Counted from the stretch's first letter, positions 1 through 11,843 are shown. The stretch is DNA of 64,000 nucleotides from Rhipidocladum racemiflorum (GCA_036346355.1 CM070584.1:28056039-28120038), one strand, 5' to 3'. Program-made: numbers and translations. The notes: generated by a model from the sequence alone, not told the origin.

Positions 1-1430
1 CACAAAGCTACGATTTTGAGAAACATATATCATGTGTACATGTAGAAGACCTTTGCATTTCCCAGGGAACTTCTAGCGTCCAAGCTGTTTCCAGCGTGGG
101 TGGGCATGAAGAGTGAAGCCGTTACTAGTTGTTTTATTGCAGCCGTTCTATGCATGCACGTAGTGGAGTTTCCACTCCATCCCTCAAGCCACAATTTATG
201 TTCCAGCCGTTTCTCCACACACGTGAAGTCTCTCCTTTCTTTTCAGCCGTTCCCACTCCATTTTCATTACGTCAAAACTTTGCAGCCAATTCCCATTTTT
301 CCACCCGTGGGCCTTCTCCATTTCCTTCCAGTTATTTTCTGCCATTTCCTTGACGTTGACGACGCCACTGCCGTGTACGCCGGCGTCGCTTCCGCCGTCG
401 TCTACGTCGTCGCCGCCACCACCGTCGCTACCGCCGTTGACGCCGCCATCTACGTTGCCGCCGTCGCCGTCGTCGCCGCCGCTTACCTCGCCGTCGACGC
501 ACTCTCCGATCTCGCATCCCCTGCGCCGGATGGTATACCTGTTTTTCTTTTCCTTCGTGTACGCGCTACCTTTACCGATCGGTTTATCTTGTCTATGTAT
601 TAATTTGCGCGTGTATAAATACATATGTATAACAGATGTATGCGTCGCACGTATATTTGTTAGCGTAGCTGTACGTGTATATATATATGTATACCTGCGG
701 TTATATTCGACCGATTCGCTAGTACAATTTTCCATATGCATGCATACACATATACTATAAGCTTGGTACCCTACTGTAATTGGCATCAGCGGCTGTTGAA
801 TACACCTTTATGGCATGAACAGTGCCATGTATGGCATCGCCGATCGTGACTCCTCTCTAGTCTGCATGCACAAGCGTGCCATCGCCGTAGCCACCTGCGC
901 GTCGTAGTCACCATCGCCGCCGACTGATTCCGGCTGATTGCGTTCGCCGCCGCTGTCGCTGCCTCCGGCCAACTGCGCTCGCTGTCCCGCCCTGGTCGTC
1001 TGGCCGATCTCTGTTTTTTTCTCACATCGCAAATGCCCAAACCGAACCCATATGCAACCAAGGAGTATACACATATACAAGGAGGAATAGTGCCATGCAA
1101 CAAATGTTACGTAATTCATTTTTTTCCAAATTGCGAATTTTATCTTTTTCACTAAAAATTCGTTCTTAGTCCGAATCGCTTACAAATTTTTTTGTTAATT
1201 AGTAAAAATTAATACCTTTATACAGTATTTTTTGTGAAATTTTCTAAATAAATTTATACTGTTAAATTAATCGCGGAATGTCTAAACGTACGAATTTTGT
1301 AGCTCTTAAACTATACGTCCAAAAATTCCGAAATAAATTTTATAAATCTTAGAAAATTCTAGACTAATTATCTGGAAATTTTCATGAAATTTCAAACTAG
1401 TTTGATCTGTGATATTTTCCGAATGTGTGT
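1..1430. other. Low-information left edge, probably outer part of an LTR
   Basis: No gene can be supported. Positions 350-530 are an imperfect trinucleotide-rich run (CGC/GTC-type units) that keeps several frames open on both strands, and 850-1010 is a second GC-rich patch. Positions 1140-1430 are AT-rich with blocks resembling the U3 part of the gypsy LTRs elsewhere in the window. The likeliest reading is the distal part of the degraded LTR that ends at 3137, but no clear LTR start was found. ATATG, the 5-mer following 3137, also occurs near 623 and 686, so a target duplication cannot be fixed. Confidence 0.35.
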
Positions 1431-3137
1431 TTAATTGGTTGTTTGCTACGCGTAGACGTTGAACTGTGCGAGAGTGCGGAAGTTGAAGACCAAACTCAAG
1501 CCGTAGATCAAGATCATCAGCTCTTTGAAGGCAAGTTGTGCTTTGACCATTTTGTTTCTAATTTCTTAAATGTATTTTGATTTAAATTATGCATGCTATG
1601 TCGTTAAAATGAACTAAATTAATTTGGGGTAAATTAGCTAATCAACCTAGTTGTTAATTCCACCATTGATGATTAATATTTGTATAACATGTATTCCATT
1701 GTCACCTTAAGTTGGTTTATTTAGTTGGATGTTAATATTGTGCCAACACGGGAGGCTAGACCGTGAATAGTTGCTTAGCTATGCTTATGTGAAATATGTT
1801 TTAAATGGCAAAATAATATTGACTAATGATATATGGAATGAATTTTGGAATAGTGTAATCTTGCCACGTGATGATGTGAAGTATGGGTACCTGTGTGGTT
1901 CTACACGGTAATTGATATTATTGTTGGCATGTGTTGCACAATAATCAACCTGGGTGGGAAAAGATTTAGACTAGGGCAAGTGGCAGGATGGCTTCGTGCC
2001 AGGTGGGCCTTCGTGGCAACGGGATGAGTGATGTGAGGGCTTTGTGCCGAAACTTGAGAGAAGGATGTCTTGCCCTGGACAGTTAAGGACTTCACCTTGC
2101 AAGCCTTTGAACTGGGCCTTTCGTACAACCACATGACTGGAGTGGGACGGTCTTAGTTTAGTAGGATTTTGAAATCTTACCTATGATACCTCCGGGTGAT
2201 AGTTACATTGGGGTAACTGTGTGGGGGAGCGCACCAGAGCTACGGCTTGGTGCCCATCCAACGGTGATTGTCGGTCCTACCCTTCGATCCTTCGTAGGGG
2301 AAGTGGTAGTGAAGGCAATACCGGAGAGTGTCATAGGTGTAGAAGAAGGTTTCTGAAAAACTTCATTACGGTTAATCGCCTTTGTGGTGTGCGATGGTAT
2401 CATGTGGGAAAAGTGTACAACCTCTGCAGAGTGTCAAAGCTATTTGAATAGCCGAGTCCACCGTACTGGACAAAGCTCGGGGATTACAGTCAAGGGGTAG
2501 ATTTTCTAAAATAAATTATGGGAAGATTGGCTGAGTGCCAGAGATGATGATAAATTGACTTAGGCTTTGTGCCATGCTTATGAAATGAGATTGTGAACTT
2601 AATATAATATAATATGATTTCACTATTTTTGAATCTATTGTAGTTATTCAATGAAAGCAAAATGTTGTTTAATGCAAAGGAACCAGTTAAGCCATTCCTT
2701 TGGAAGAAGCCATGCATATAGTAATAGGATTGCACCTCTGTGCATGACTTGCTGAGTATGTTGTATACTCACCCTTGCCAATCAACAAAGCATCAGAAGA
2801 AGAGTCTACACTCACTTGGGAGGAGGAGTATGTCGAGGACCAGGAGAACTAGGAGGCAACCTTCGTCAAATGCCTGTGGAGTTGTGGAGCTTATCAAGAC
2901 TTTTATTATCCACTGTTAATGTTTATTTACTTTTGTTTTAGTAAGCCCTGCGTGACTGAATATTGTAAGGTGACCTTAAGGTCTTGCAACAGTTATTTTA
3001 ATTATTGAAGTACTTATTTATATTCCGCTGTGTATGATTGTAGTACTTCATCCCTGTTATGAATGTGTGCACTAGTGAGATCCTGGACTAGTGCAGAATA
3101 CACAAAGGGTCCGGATTTGCAGATTCGGGTCCCGACA
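1430..3137 (+). repeat. Degraded gypsy LTR, plus orientation, same family group as the LTRs at 8217, 17609 and 23082
   Basis: Three blocks match the reverse complement of the large gypsy LTRs: about 1507-1548 (the TTTGAAGGCAAGTTGTGC block), 2403-2480 (the CTCTGCAGAGTGT block) and 2741-2780 (TGCATGACTTGCTGAGTA then ACTCACCCTTGCC). The right edge is sharp: the LTR ends in GATTCGGGTCCCGACA at 3137, the mirror image of the TGTCGGGACCCGAA start of the other copies. No PBS or coding region follows, so this is a solo LTR or a truncated element. Its many substitutions make it clearly older than the other copies. Confidence 0.7.
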
Positions 3138-4620
3138 ATATGCGTGTGAGGTATATATATTATATATGTCTGTGTGTGTTAAATCTAATGTATAAATCAT
3201 AGAGTAAATAACATCTATTGTGACCCTACAACGTAGAGGAAATTATAGAGATGATTATATTTTCTTATGTTTATATTTATTGTCTTGTTCTTTGAATAAT
3301 GTTGTTATTATTTATTGGCAAATATGTGGCTTGTTTGTGAAACTCTATATATGACTTTATGATGATTATTCTAAAGTGTTTCCTAGTCGATAAACATATA
3401 AGGATACATATGAATAGACTAACATATGTATTGGTTGATGACCATGTTTCACGGGTCATAGATTTGGAGATATCAAATCAATAATATGGACACATATTAG
3501 AGAATATGGAGTTGGATCAACCCACCTTGAGACACTCCGAGAACGCTGCAATCTTACTTGTCATTAGTTGGTCTCATATACAATGTGTATGTTATATCCT
3601 TAGACTTAAGGTTGACGCATATACTCGAGATGTGTAATGACTTACTTAGTGTTGCCGAACGCTACTCCATAACTGAGCAGTTATAAAGGTGATTTTTGGG
3701 TTTGTCGTGAAGCATGCTGCGAAGCATGGTCGATCAAGATGGGATTTTCCTCTCGATACAATGGGAGAAATATCTCTAGGCCTCTCGAGTGATCGGAATT
3801 CAGAAATACATGGCCATGCTACTCGTGGTTAAAGTGTTAACCATAGTAGGGGATTCCAAGTCACGTAATCGAGAAAGAATGGTTGAACTAACTAAACAAG
3901 GATGGCACATAATCGCCTTGAGTTTGACCGATATCATGAGGCAAAGGGAGATGCATATAACTAAGCATTGTTAAGATTCGTACGATGTGTTTTTCACATA
4001 TAATCGAGAGTCGGAACCTTCTGCTAGGAATCGCTACCGATTAATGGTTGAGCACGAGTATTCAAGCCATGTTTAAGTATACGTGAACCTATAAGTCGCA
4101 AGCTTAAAGGGTTGGGACTTAATTCAGATGGTAATCCAAATTCTGATGGGCTATGAGTTCCTAATGAGCCTCTAATGTAGGACCAATTATAGAGCATCTA
4201 TATAGAGGGAGGGGGTGGTGGCTTTAGTGTTATGAGACACCATAGGAATTCAGAATTCCTGAAACCCTAGCTGCCACACCCCTATCGCCCAAAATCGTGC
4301 AACCGGCGCTGGCACACTGGCGTGTGGCGTTCCTATCCCGTACATGTGGATGCCTTGGAGGCGTTGCTACGAGGCTTCAACACTAGGACGATCTGCAACC
4401 TATGAAATTCACAAGGAGCTGTTCGAGGAGGCGAGAGGCTAGTATGACTACGACCACACCAACACGCTGCATCCACTCTTACTTCCACTACGGGTCTGCA
4501 CGTCTAGTGGTAATTATGTGATCTATAACTTACAGTAGTTTCTTGGTTACACGGTAAAAAAAATTGAATTTATACTAGAGTAGCCTACCCGACCCGTTCT
4601 CCTTAAAAAATGACTAATTG
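3138..4620. other. Intergenic stretch without recognisable gene
   Basis: About 1.5 kb with only short open frames, none resembling a known protein. A leader-like sequence at 4240-4500 (AAACCCTAG followed by GC-richer sequence) resembles plant 5' leaders or LTR R-U5 regions but could not be assigned. It is probably decayed transposon sequence. Confidence 0.3.
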
Positions 4621-4650
4621 TTCTCAGATATTGATCACTTGTTCACCAGC

Positions 4651-4818
4651 CACTGTATATATAAAATCGATCATCTCGCAGTCCTAGACATCACTATATA
4701 TATAAAATTGATCATCTCACAGTCCTCCACATCACTGTATATAAAAAATCGATCATCTCACAGTCGACCTTGTCATCAGTGTAAATAAAAATTCGATAAT
4801 CTCACAGTCCTGCACGTC
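4651..4818 (+). repeat. Four-unit 41-bp tandem repeat carrying TATA-like boxes
   Basis: Units start near 4651, 4692, 4733 and 4777, giving spacings of 41, 41 and 44 bp. The first three contain TATATA or TATAAA followed by ATCATCTCRCAGTCCT-like sequence. Unit 4 is the most diverged and its TATA has become GTAAATAAA. The repeat lies about 150 bp upstream of a predicted 5'UTR splice donor and 550 bp upstream of the Rx-N-like start codon, so it could be a multiplied core promoter. That role is inference. Confidence 0.75.
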
Positions 4819-4959
4819 ACTTAAAGTCACAACCCTCTTCCTCTGCATTCTCACCATACTTTCCTAGCTAGTTCGGTGTTCCCCTCCAAAATGTCTCAAC
4901 AAACAGCATAAGTGTTCTTCGTGCTCACCACTTAATTAATGCAAATTCAGCTACGCTGG

Positions 4960-5324
4960 GTATGTACATACATCCTAGTTACAGCCAATTCGCTTACTCT
5001 TTGGTGTGTCTGTGCATGATCCCATGTTATTCCCTACTACACCAGTGTTGCATATGTTCTTTTAGTTAATTTTGGCCCCAAAAGTGTTCTGTACATTCTT
5101 CTCGTCTCCTTTAATCCTTTTCGTAATTAAGCAAGTCCTTTTTTCCGTGTATTAATATTTACCACAAGGACATTCCTACTGTTATATATTCGAAACCTTA
5201 CCAAGCTGAGATTTCCCGTGTCCTTAAACTCGATCAGTGGCATAAATTAGTTTGATGACTAATCTATTTGTTCTCTTATATATGCAATTGATATGATATA
5301 TGTTACGTTTTACATCTTGAGCAG
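4960..5324 (+). other. Predicted 5'UTR intron of the Rx-N-like gene
   Basis: A donor with the sequence CTGG|GTATGT at 4959/4960 and an acceptor TTGAGCAG|GAGATAG at 5324/5325 bound a 365-bp AT-rich segment. The leader exon upstream (about 4840-4959) has short out-of-frame ATGs, and the second leader exon runs 40 bp to the ATG at 5365. This is prediction by motif only, and RNA reads would settle it. Confidence 0.5.
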
Positions 5325-5364
5325 GAGATAGTACTCTTAATTAGAAGCTGTTGAATTAATCCTA

Positions 5365-6882
5365 ATGGCGGAGATGGTCGGTTCTGTAGTTGTCCAGGAG
5401 ATAGCTAACCAAGTACTGTCTGGTTTAATTCACAAGTATAAGGGGAAATCAGACGCAAAACAACACATGGAGAGGCTAGAGATGGCACACATCAAGATGG
5501 AAGCCGCACTTGAGATATCAAATAAGTGGCATATAACCGATGCCTCTTTGCTGCGTTGGCGGAAGAAGCTGAAGCGTGCCGCCGAGGAGTGCGATGACAC
5601 GCTGCGGAAATGCAAGCAGCGAATCCAAGGAGAAGAAGAAGCGGGACGTGGGGTGAGTAATTGCTCCCCGTTTCCGAATCGGATTGTTCATGCTGCCAGG
5701 TCAATCATGTCATTCATTCCCTCTCTGTTTAGCCATGATAACAACGATAAGTCAGGCAACAGCTCCCTAGTTGGAAGACTTGAGTGGTTTGCAAATGGTG
5801 CCAGTGAATTCTTGAGATTCGTGGAGCTTGGCGGCACACCACGCCGATACATGTTCTTCGATCCACTTATCAGACACCTCCTCACTGGCAAAACACTAGT
5901 GCATAAAATGGTCCAAGGAAACCAACAGCATTGTCTACTCATACTACGGCCCTTCAGTATCGCGGAGCATGGAATAGAGGCTAGGCTCTTCTTCATCCTC
6001 AGAGATGGTACTTCGCCAGAGAAAAACTTTGTCCTAACCCTGATGCTGCAGCTCTCGGAGAGTACGGATGTACTAGGCATTGCGATCAAGTGCTTACGGT
6101 TGTTCACCACTGATCAGCACTTCAAGTCTACGGCCGAAGATGCTATGCAAAAGCTCATCCAATTACCGACGCAGGACTTCTCTTGGGTTCGATATGTTGA
6201 TCCTAGACATACGCAGCACGGGAGTGAGATCCACAGCATTTTGACTCAATGGTTTCGTCCAAACCCATTATGTTGCAAGCAGCACAAGCACGATCCTTGC
6301 AGTAGAAACACAAGAACATCAAATGTACATGATGCATATCTTGAGCCAGTCATTCATGTGTATTTGCAGCGTCACATCAGAGTATCTAATCATCACAAGC
6401 AAAGAACGATCGATGAAGGCGACGCAGGTTGTACGAAAGATTTCCAACGTGTTAAACTTGGACTCCTCTTCTCACCCCATAGCTCTGCGGACGACCTGCT
6501 GCCTCCGGTTGAGGATTCTACAGTACAAGTGATCAACGTGGAACAGGTGGACACAATCACTCTGCCAAAGGCAGTGGATTTCCTTCGCCAAAGCTCCGAT
6601 GCAGCGTCGTTTCAGAGGTTGTGGAAGTCCAGACATGGCGCCGCATACCTCCATGCTGCCGAGACAGGCATGACGCGGACGCGAAGAAGCACTAGGAAAG
6701 GTAGGAAGGGGAAGCTGCTGCAACGAGTACAGGACCCAAATCTGGTAACAAGACGGGTGCCTCTGGAGTTCCTCAACTTGTGGGTTGCACATGCACCTAG
6801 TAGGCTGCAGGGCTCGATCATGGAGTGGATTAAGAAGGGGAATGAAATGGAATTAGCACGCCTGAGGCACCACCACCCTTGA
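5365..6882 (+). CDS. Rx-N-like grass protein (resistance-gene N-terminal domain without NB-ARC), 505 aa
   Basis: This is a single uninterrupted 505-codon frame with ATG at 5365 and TGA at 6880-6882. Residues 1-110 are a helical region resembling the Rx N-terminal (CC) domain of plant resistance proteins, with an early VVQEIANQVLSGL helix, a MERLEMAHIKMEAAL helix and an RWRKKLKRAAEECDD segment close to the classic EDVID-type helix. Residues about 135-505 are the conserved body I recall from a grass family usually annotated only as Rx N-terminal or disease resistance N-terminal: a FLRFVELGGTPR block, a LPTQDFSW block, HWFRP/LCC-like residues and a C-terminal LWVAHAPSRLQGSI block. There is no P-loop, kinase-2 or LRR. 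The length fits the family, so it is not simply a truncated NLR. Its biochemical role is not known to me; a decoy or helper role in immunity is conjecture. A copia LTR begins within about 100 bp of the stop, so the polyadenylation signal may be supplied by or affected by it. Confidence 0.8.
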   Translation: MAEMVGSVVVQEIANQVLSGLIHKYKGKSDAKQHMERLEMAHIKMEAALEISNKWHITDASLLRWRKKLKRAAEECDDTLRKCKQRIQGEEEAGRGVSNCSPFPNRIVHAARSIMSFIPSLFSHDNNDKSGNSSLVGRLEWFANGASEFLRFVELGGTPRRYMFFDPLIRHLLTGKTLVHKMVQGNQQHCLLILRPFSIAEHGIEARLFFILRDGTSPEKNFVLTLMLQLSESTDVLGIAIKCLRLFTTDQHFKSTAEDAMQKLIQLPTQDFSWVRYVDPRHTQHGSEIHSILTQWFRPNPLCCKQHKHDPCSRNTRTSNVHDAYLEPVIHVYLQRHIRVSNHHKQRTIDEGDAGCTKDFQRVKLGLLFSPHSSADDLLPPVEDSTVQVINVEQVDTITLPKAVDFLRQSSDAASFQRLWKSRHGAAYLHAAETGMTRTRRSTRKGRKGKLLQRVQDPNLVTRRVPLEFLNLWVAHAPSRLQGSIMEWIKKGNEMELARLRHHHP

Positions 6883-6954
6883 TATTGTAGGGGAACTATA
6901 AAACTAATGTATAAAACTTGAGATTATATTGCAAGGCATTGTACCATGCATGAA

Positions 6955-7428
6955 GTGTTGTGTTAATCTAGTTGTATTCGGGTCGGTTTCTTCGTATTTT
7001 GTTAGGATTCAGTATGAGTCTTGGTTTAGTTTCTTCAGAATCAGAGTAGTTCTGTTCTTTGTTTCGCTCTGCAGTTTCTGTTTCGGACGTGCTACAGTAT
7101 CGAGTTGTTTTAAGTTCAGCCATAGTCAGTTTTTCAGTTTCGGTTTTGATTGCTGGATAGTCATCCGAACTCCTGTAAGTTTTATGGTTATATACAGAGA
7201 AGAAAACAAAAAAAGGACGTGCTGTTTTTCACGTCGCAAAAGAAGGTTGTTCTGTGGTTTTGATCGATTGCTGCTTTCCTCTAAAGACTGTGTTCGTGTT
7301 TTCAGCCAAGACGTTTTTCAGACGAGGTAATTCCAGCAGAAGCGTTTTTTCCCTGTCGAACGTTCCGTGCTGAACTCTGAAGTTTTTTCTGTTGCTAGAC
7401 CATTGCAGTTCTGGGCTGAATACCAACA
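6955..7428 (+). repeat. 5' LTR of the old copia element, followed by PBS
   Basis: The right edge is inferred from TACCAACA at 7421-7428, followed after two bases by TGATATCAGAGCC, a near match to the initiator-tRNA-Met primer site TGGTATCAGAGC used by most plant copia elements. The left edge is set only by a TG near 6955 and could be a few bases off. The stretch is T-rich with repeated TTTCG/TTTCAG words and has no gene of its own. Confidence 0.55.
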
Positions 7429-7458
7429 AGTGATATCAGAGCCAAAGGGGACGCAGCG

Positions 7459-8216
7459 ATGGCTGGCAATGAAGAAGATCTAGCGGCCTCAACTGTCGGC
7501 AACGAAGAAAGTTCATCGAAGAACAGCGCAAGCGTCAAGATGCATGACTGCAAGAAGAGCCTCAATCCCGATTCAATACCCAATGTTAAGCGAAACCAAT
7601 TACGGCATATGGGCCGTCAAGATGAAGATATCTGGCATCCGCTAGGGGTATAGTCCGCAATTGAAGATGGAAACAAAGACGATGACAAGGATCAAGGTGC
7701 CATGGTCGCTATCTCCCAGGCTATGCCGGATCAAGTGATGATGGCAATCGTGGAGAAGCAAACAGCTAAAGAAGCGTGGGACACACTAAGGGAGATGTGA
7801 ATTGGCGAGGATCGCGTTAAGAAGGCACGTGCACAAGTGTTGAAAAAGCAACTGAACTAGTTGCACAAGCAAAATTCAGAGACCATCAGTGAGTTATCCA
7901 TGAAGCTTACCTCGCTGGTGGGTGAGATCCGTTCATTTGGCACAAAGCTTGAAGACAGCGATGTTGTTGAGAAGCTGTTTGCATATGTTCCAGACCGGTT
8001 TTACCCAATTATTGGAATAATCGAGCAGTTTGGTGATGTCTCGACCATGTCTATCTCGGAAGCAATTGGCTAGCTCAGAACTTTTGAGGAAGGATTCAAG
8101 GGCCGATAGCACTCAAAGGACATAAGAGATCAACTTCTTGTCACCCAAGCCGAGTGGGAGGCAAAAAGTTTGAAGGCAAAAAGAGAGGAGAGTTCAGGCA
8201 GCACCAAGAGAGGAGG
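7459..8216 (+). pseudogene. Copia gag, N-terminal part, interrupted by stops
   Basis: The frame opens with ATG at 7459 (MAGNEEDLAAS) and runs with in-frame stops near 7651, 7798, 7858, 8071 and 8107. It shows typical UBN2-type gag content: a KEAWDTLREM block, a LKKQLN block, a ISELSMKLTSLVGEI block, and a KLFAYVPDRFYPIIGIIEQF segment. The gypsy element is inserted at 8217 within the glycine/arginine-rich linker, which resumes at 21199. Confidence 0.8.
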
Positions 8217-11200
8217 TGTCGGGACCCGAATTTGCAAATCCGGACCCTCTGTGTATTCAGCACTAGTCTAGGAACGCGCTAGTGTACACAGTCTCAACAT
8301 TGGTAAATATCACAATCATACTCAACGAAATAATAAGGTACCTCAAATAGTTAACCAAGCTAGTTGCTTGACCTTATGGTCAAGTTACAGATATATGCCA
8401 CGCAGGGCGAAAACTCAATAAGAGAGAAATAACTGCAGCAGAAAATAAGATAACTTCGTGGCGCCATCCAGTATACCACAGGCAACTGACTGGGCTCGCT
8501 CCCTAGTTAGACGGTTCCTCTTGAAGCTCCTCCAAAGCTGGTATAGACTCTTCTTCAACTGGCGTTGTATTGCGGCAAGGGTGAGTACTTGATACTCAGC
8601 AAGTCATGCACAGAATGCAAACTAATATACTACATGCATGGCTTAGTACAAAGGAATAGCTCAGGGTATAATTGCAGTAAACAGCATTTGACAAGTAGCA
8701 TAAGTAGATTCGAAAGCAGTACAAACAAGTATAAGATCAATAACTTTTCCAGCAATTAAATAAACAACTTTTCCAATCCTAATCCATATTTCCATCAACA
8801 TCATTATTAAACCAAACCAAACCTTCCAAGTCCAAGTTATTTTCAAGAAAGTCTAACCCTTGACTGTAATTCCCGAGCGATGTCCAATGCCGCGGACACA
8901 GCTATTCGAATAGATTTTACACTCTGCAGAGGTTATGCACTTTACCCACAAGATACAGCCAAACACCACAAAGGCGAGAGTCCGTAACAAAGTCTTTCGG
9001 AAACTTCTAACAGCACAAGTGGTCCTCCCCGGTGATTGCACACTAACCCTTCCCTTAGCGAAGGCGAAGTTTAGGCCAATCCACCGTTAGATGGGTACCT
9101 GGCCGCAGCCCCGGTACGCTCCCCCGTACAACTACACAAAAGATATAGTTGACATCCTGAGGTCCCACAGGTACGTTATTAGCAACATAATCAACTAGGT
9201 CCGTCCCATTACAGACATGTGGTTGCACATTTAACTCAGTTCAAAGGCTTGTATGGTTAAGTCCTTAGGGTGATAAGGGCAAGACTACCCAAAGAACCAA
9301 ATCAACGTTCCCGGTGCCACAACTGGCCCACCCAATCATTTCTTGCCACATGCCCCAGTTCAAATCTATTTATCAAACCCCAGTTGATTACCATGTACCA
9401 CGTGCCATCAACAATCATAACACATGATACCTCTTTCAAAAACAGGTGCAATATCTCATTAAGTCAATATTAGCATTTGATTATCCAAAGCATTTCACAT
9501 GGCAATGCTAAGCATACTACATCGGTCTAACTACCCATGTTGGCAATTTAATAATGTCCAACTAGTAATCCACAACCAGGGTGACAAGGGGGTCATGGCA
9601 CATATTTAATTAACCAAGGTGTCATACAGCAATTTGGCATTTATCTAATTCCTCGGAATTAAATAAAGTATTTTCTAATTCAACTAGCATGCAATAGTTT
9701 AAACCAATTTAATTTGAAAATGGGATCAACATGGTCAAAGCACAACTTTCCTTCAAAGAGTACTTGTTCTTGGTCCTGAGCTAGCTCCTGCGTCAACACT
9801 TCACCTTCGAAGCCTTCGGGCACTTCAACGTCTACTCGTAAAGCGTGCAAATAGCAATAAATAAATAAACAGTAGACAAAAAGTGTCCAAACATCCCAAT
9901 AAAGTTCACAAACAGAGAGAGCATAAACTTATGAATTTTTAGAAACTGGAATCGTCAAATTCGGAGTTTAAATGCAAAAGTTATAACCGTTTAAAGTTTA
10001 AAGAAAACATTAATTAAATATAAACAGAGAAATATTCATAATAAAAAATTAATTAAAATTCATATTTCAGTAGGTCTCATTTTTATGAAAATTTAGAAAT
10101 TTGAATCACTCAAATCGGAGTTGAAACGCAAAAGTTATAAGCGTTTGAAGTCTGAATCCATTTTTGAAATCAATAGTTCGAATTAATAAATCATTTTCTT
10201 TTTCGGAAATTAATTTATTGCGTCAGCATGACACGTGGACCAATCGGGAGCCGCCACATCGCCTCGGGTCCATGGACCCGGTGCACGGCACGGCTCGGTC
10301 CACCGTGGACTCGGCCCACGGCGTATGTGTCACTGACACGCGGGACCCACACTGACGTCAGCGGTGACGTTAGCACGACTCGGCCGACGATGGCTGACAC
10401 GCGGGCCCCACCGTGACGTCATGGTGCGGTTGGCTGTCTCGCTGACACGCGGGCCCCACGCTGACGTCACGCGTGACGTCAGCGGCCACCGCGGTTGACC
10501 GCGCTGACCGCGACGGTCCAAGTTCTGGACACACGGCACGATCTGGGGCGTTGATTTGAAAATCAACGGTCCAGATCAGATCCAACCTCACGCGTTTAAA
10601 AACTACTCGGCTGATCTGGACCGTTCGATCTTGATCGGACGGTCAAGATCCAATCTAACGTTTACAACGCGGCTAACCCTAGCCGTTCGATCTTGATCTA
10701 ACGGCTGACATCTATCCAAGCACTGTGCGGTTCTAACTATGTGGCACAATCTAAACCGTTGGATCTAGATCCAACGGTTGGAAATAGATCTAGAGATTAG
10801 CACGTGGATCTCACCGGGGGGTGACGTGGACGAATCTGGGCCCTTGGATCTGGATCGGACGGTGGAGCGAGCTCGGGGTCCGGCGATGGCGTGCGGCAGC
10901 GCTCGGTCACCGGGGACGGGGACGACGACCACTCGAACGGCGCTACGGGGCTTCTCCGACGAAGTGAAGGGTCCCCTCCGACGCGGCTTGTCCTTGCGGT
11001 TCCGGATCTGAGCTCAACGGCGGCGAAGGACGGCGGCGGAAACGGCGATTAACCGCGGCGGAACGCCAAACCAACTACGGCGAGCGATTGCGGTGCAACC
11101 ACGGTGACTCAAGCGACGTGGTCTAGGGCTACGGGTGCGCACGGAAATGGAGCACACGCTGGTGGCGGCGGCGCATTAAATAGGCCTCTCGGCGTCCGTG

Positions 11201-11804
11201 AAACTCTCGAAAACCGAGGCCCACACGGCTGCGGCGGCGGAATCCGAATTGGATTCGGATTGGGGTGACGTGGCTCAACGCGAGCCGTTGGATCAAGATC
11301 CAACGGTACGGGGGTTTGGGCTCGGGTCCGGCTCGGGCGACTTGGCTGGCTCGGTCGGGCTTGGGTTCGGCGACGTGGCTCAATCTCGGCCGTTCAATCT
11401 TGATCGGACGGTCGAGAGGGTTAGGGTTAGGTTGGGTTCGAGTCGGACTCGGACTCGAGTCAGACTCGGGCTCGGGTCGGAGGAACAGTACAAACCAACT
11501 CGATTTTTCCAGCGATTAAATATTCAAATTAATTCCCAGAAATTCATTTAATTCATTAAAAATAGCAAAACACTCAGAAAAATTCCAGAAAAATTCTAGA
11601 AAATATTTTGGAGCATTTTGGACTCAAATAAAATATTTCCAACAAAAATTTATTTGTAAAATAAATTTCTTTAATTATTTCAAAAGGGGATAAATTCAAA
11701 TAAATTCCAAATAAATCCAAATAAATTCCAGAAAATTCCAAAAATTCACCAAAGTGCCAAATCTTATTTAAATTCATGAAATGCAAAAATTTTGGGGTGT
11801 TACA
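8217..11804 (-). repeat. 3' LTR of the gypsy element (3,588 bp)
   Basis: On the plus strand it runs from TGTCGGGACCCG at 8217 to GGGGTGTTACA at 11804, so the element-sense LTR is TGTAACACCCC...GGGTCCCGACA with proper TG/CA ends. The GC-rich half (10200-11470) carries a set of 20-26-bp palindromes. Open frames in 10164-11551 lie in repeats and are not genes. Confidence 0.93.
10548..11413. repeat. Array of GATC-centred palindromes in gypsy LTR (copy 1)
   Basis: Seven inverted repeats of 20-26 bp lie at about 10548-10570, 10619-10644, 10681-10706, 10754-10779, 10841-10864, 11283-11308 and 11389-11413. Most fit the pattern CCGTTSGATCnnGATCSRACGG. The one at 10754-10779 is perfect around GATCTAGATC. 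Equivalent sets lie in LTR copy 2 (about 19960-20810) and in the solo LTR (about 25372-26245). Confidence 0.85.
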
Positions 11805-11822
11805 AACCTCCCCCCCCCCTTA
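11805..11822 (-). promoter_or_regulatory. Polypurine tract of the gypsy element
   Basis: The plus strand shows AACCTCCCCCCCCCCTT next to the LTR, which reads AAGGGGGGGGGGAGGTT on the element strand just before the 3' LTR. This is the expected primer position for plus-strand DNA synthesis. Confidence 0.85.
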
Positions 11823-11843
11823 ACAGAATCTCGCCCCCGAGAT

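Noticed and set aside
100..786. Overlapping open frames on both strands (up to 196 codons)
   Set aside because: They coincide with a GC-rich trinucleotide-type run, have low-complexity Pro/Ser or Gly/Asp content and no recognisable domain.
10164..11551. Several 60-117-codon frames in the gypsy LTR, repeated in the other LTR copies
   Set aside because: They lie in the GC-rich palindrome region of LTRs, are not conserved in frame between copies, and are explained by composition.
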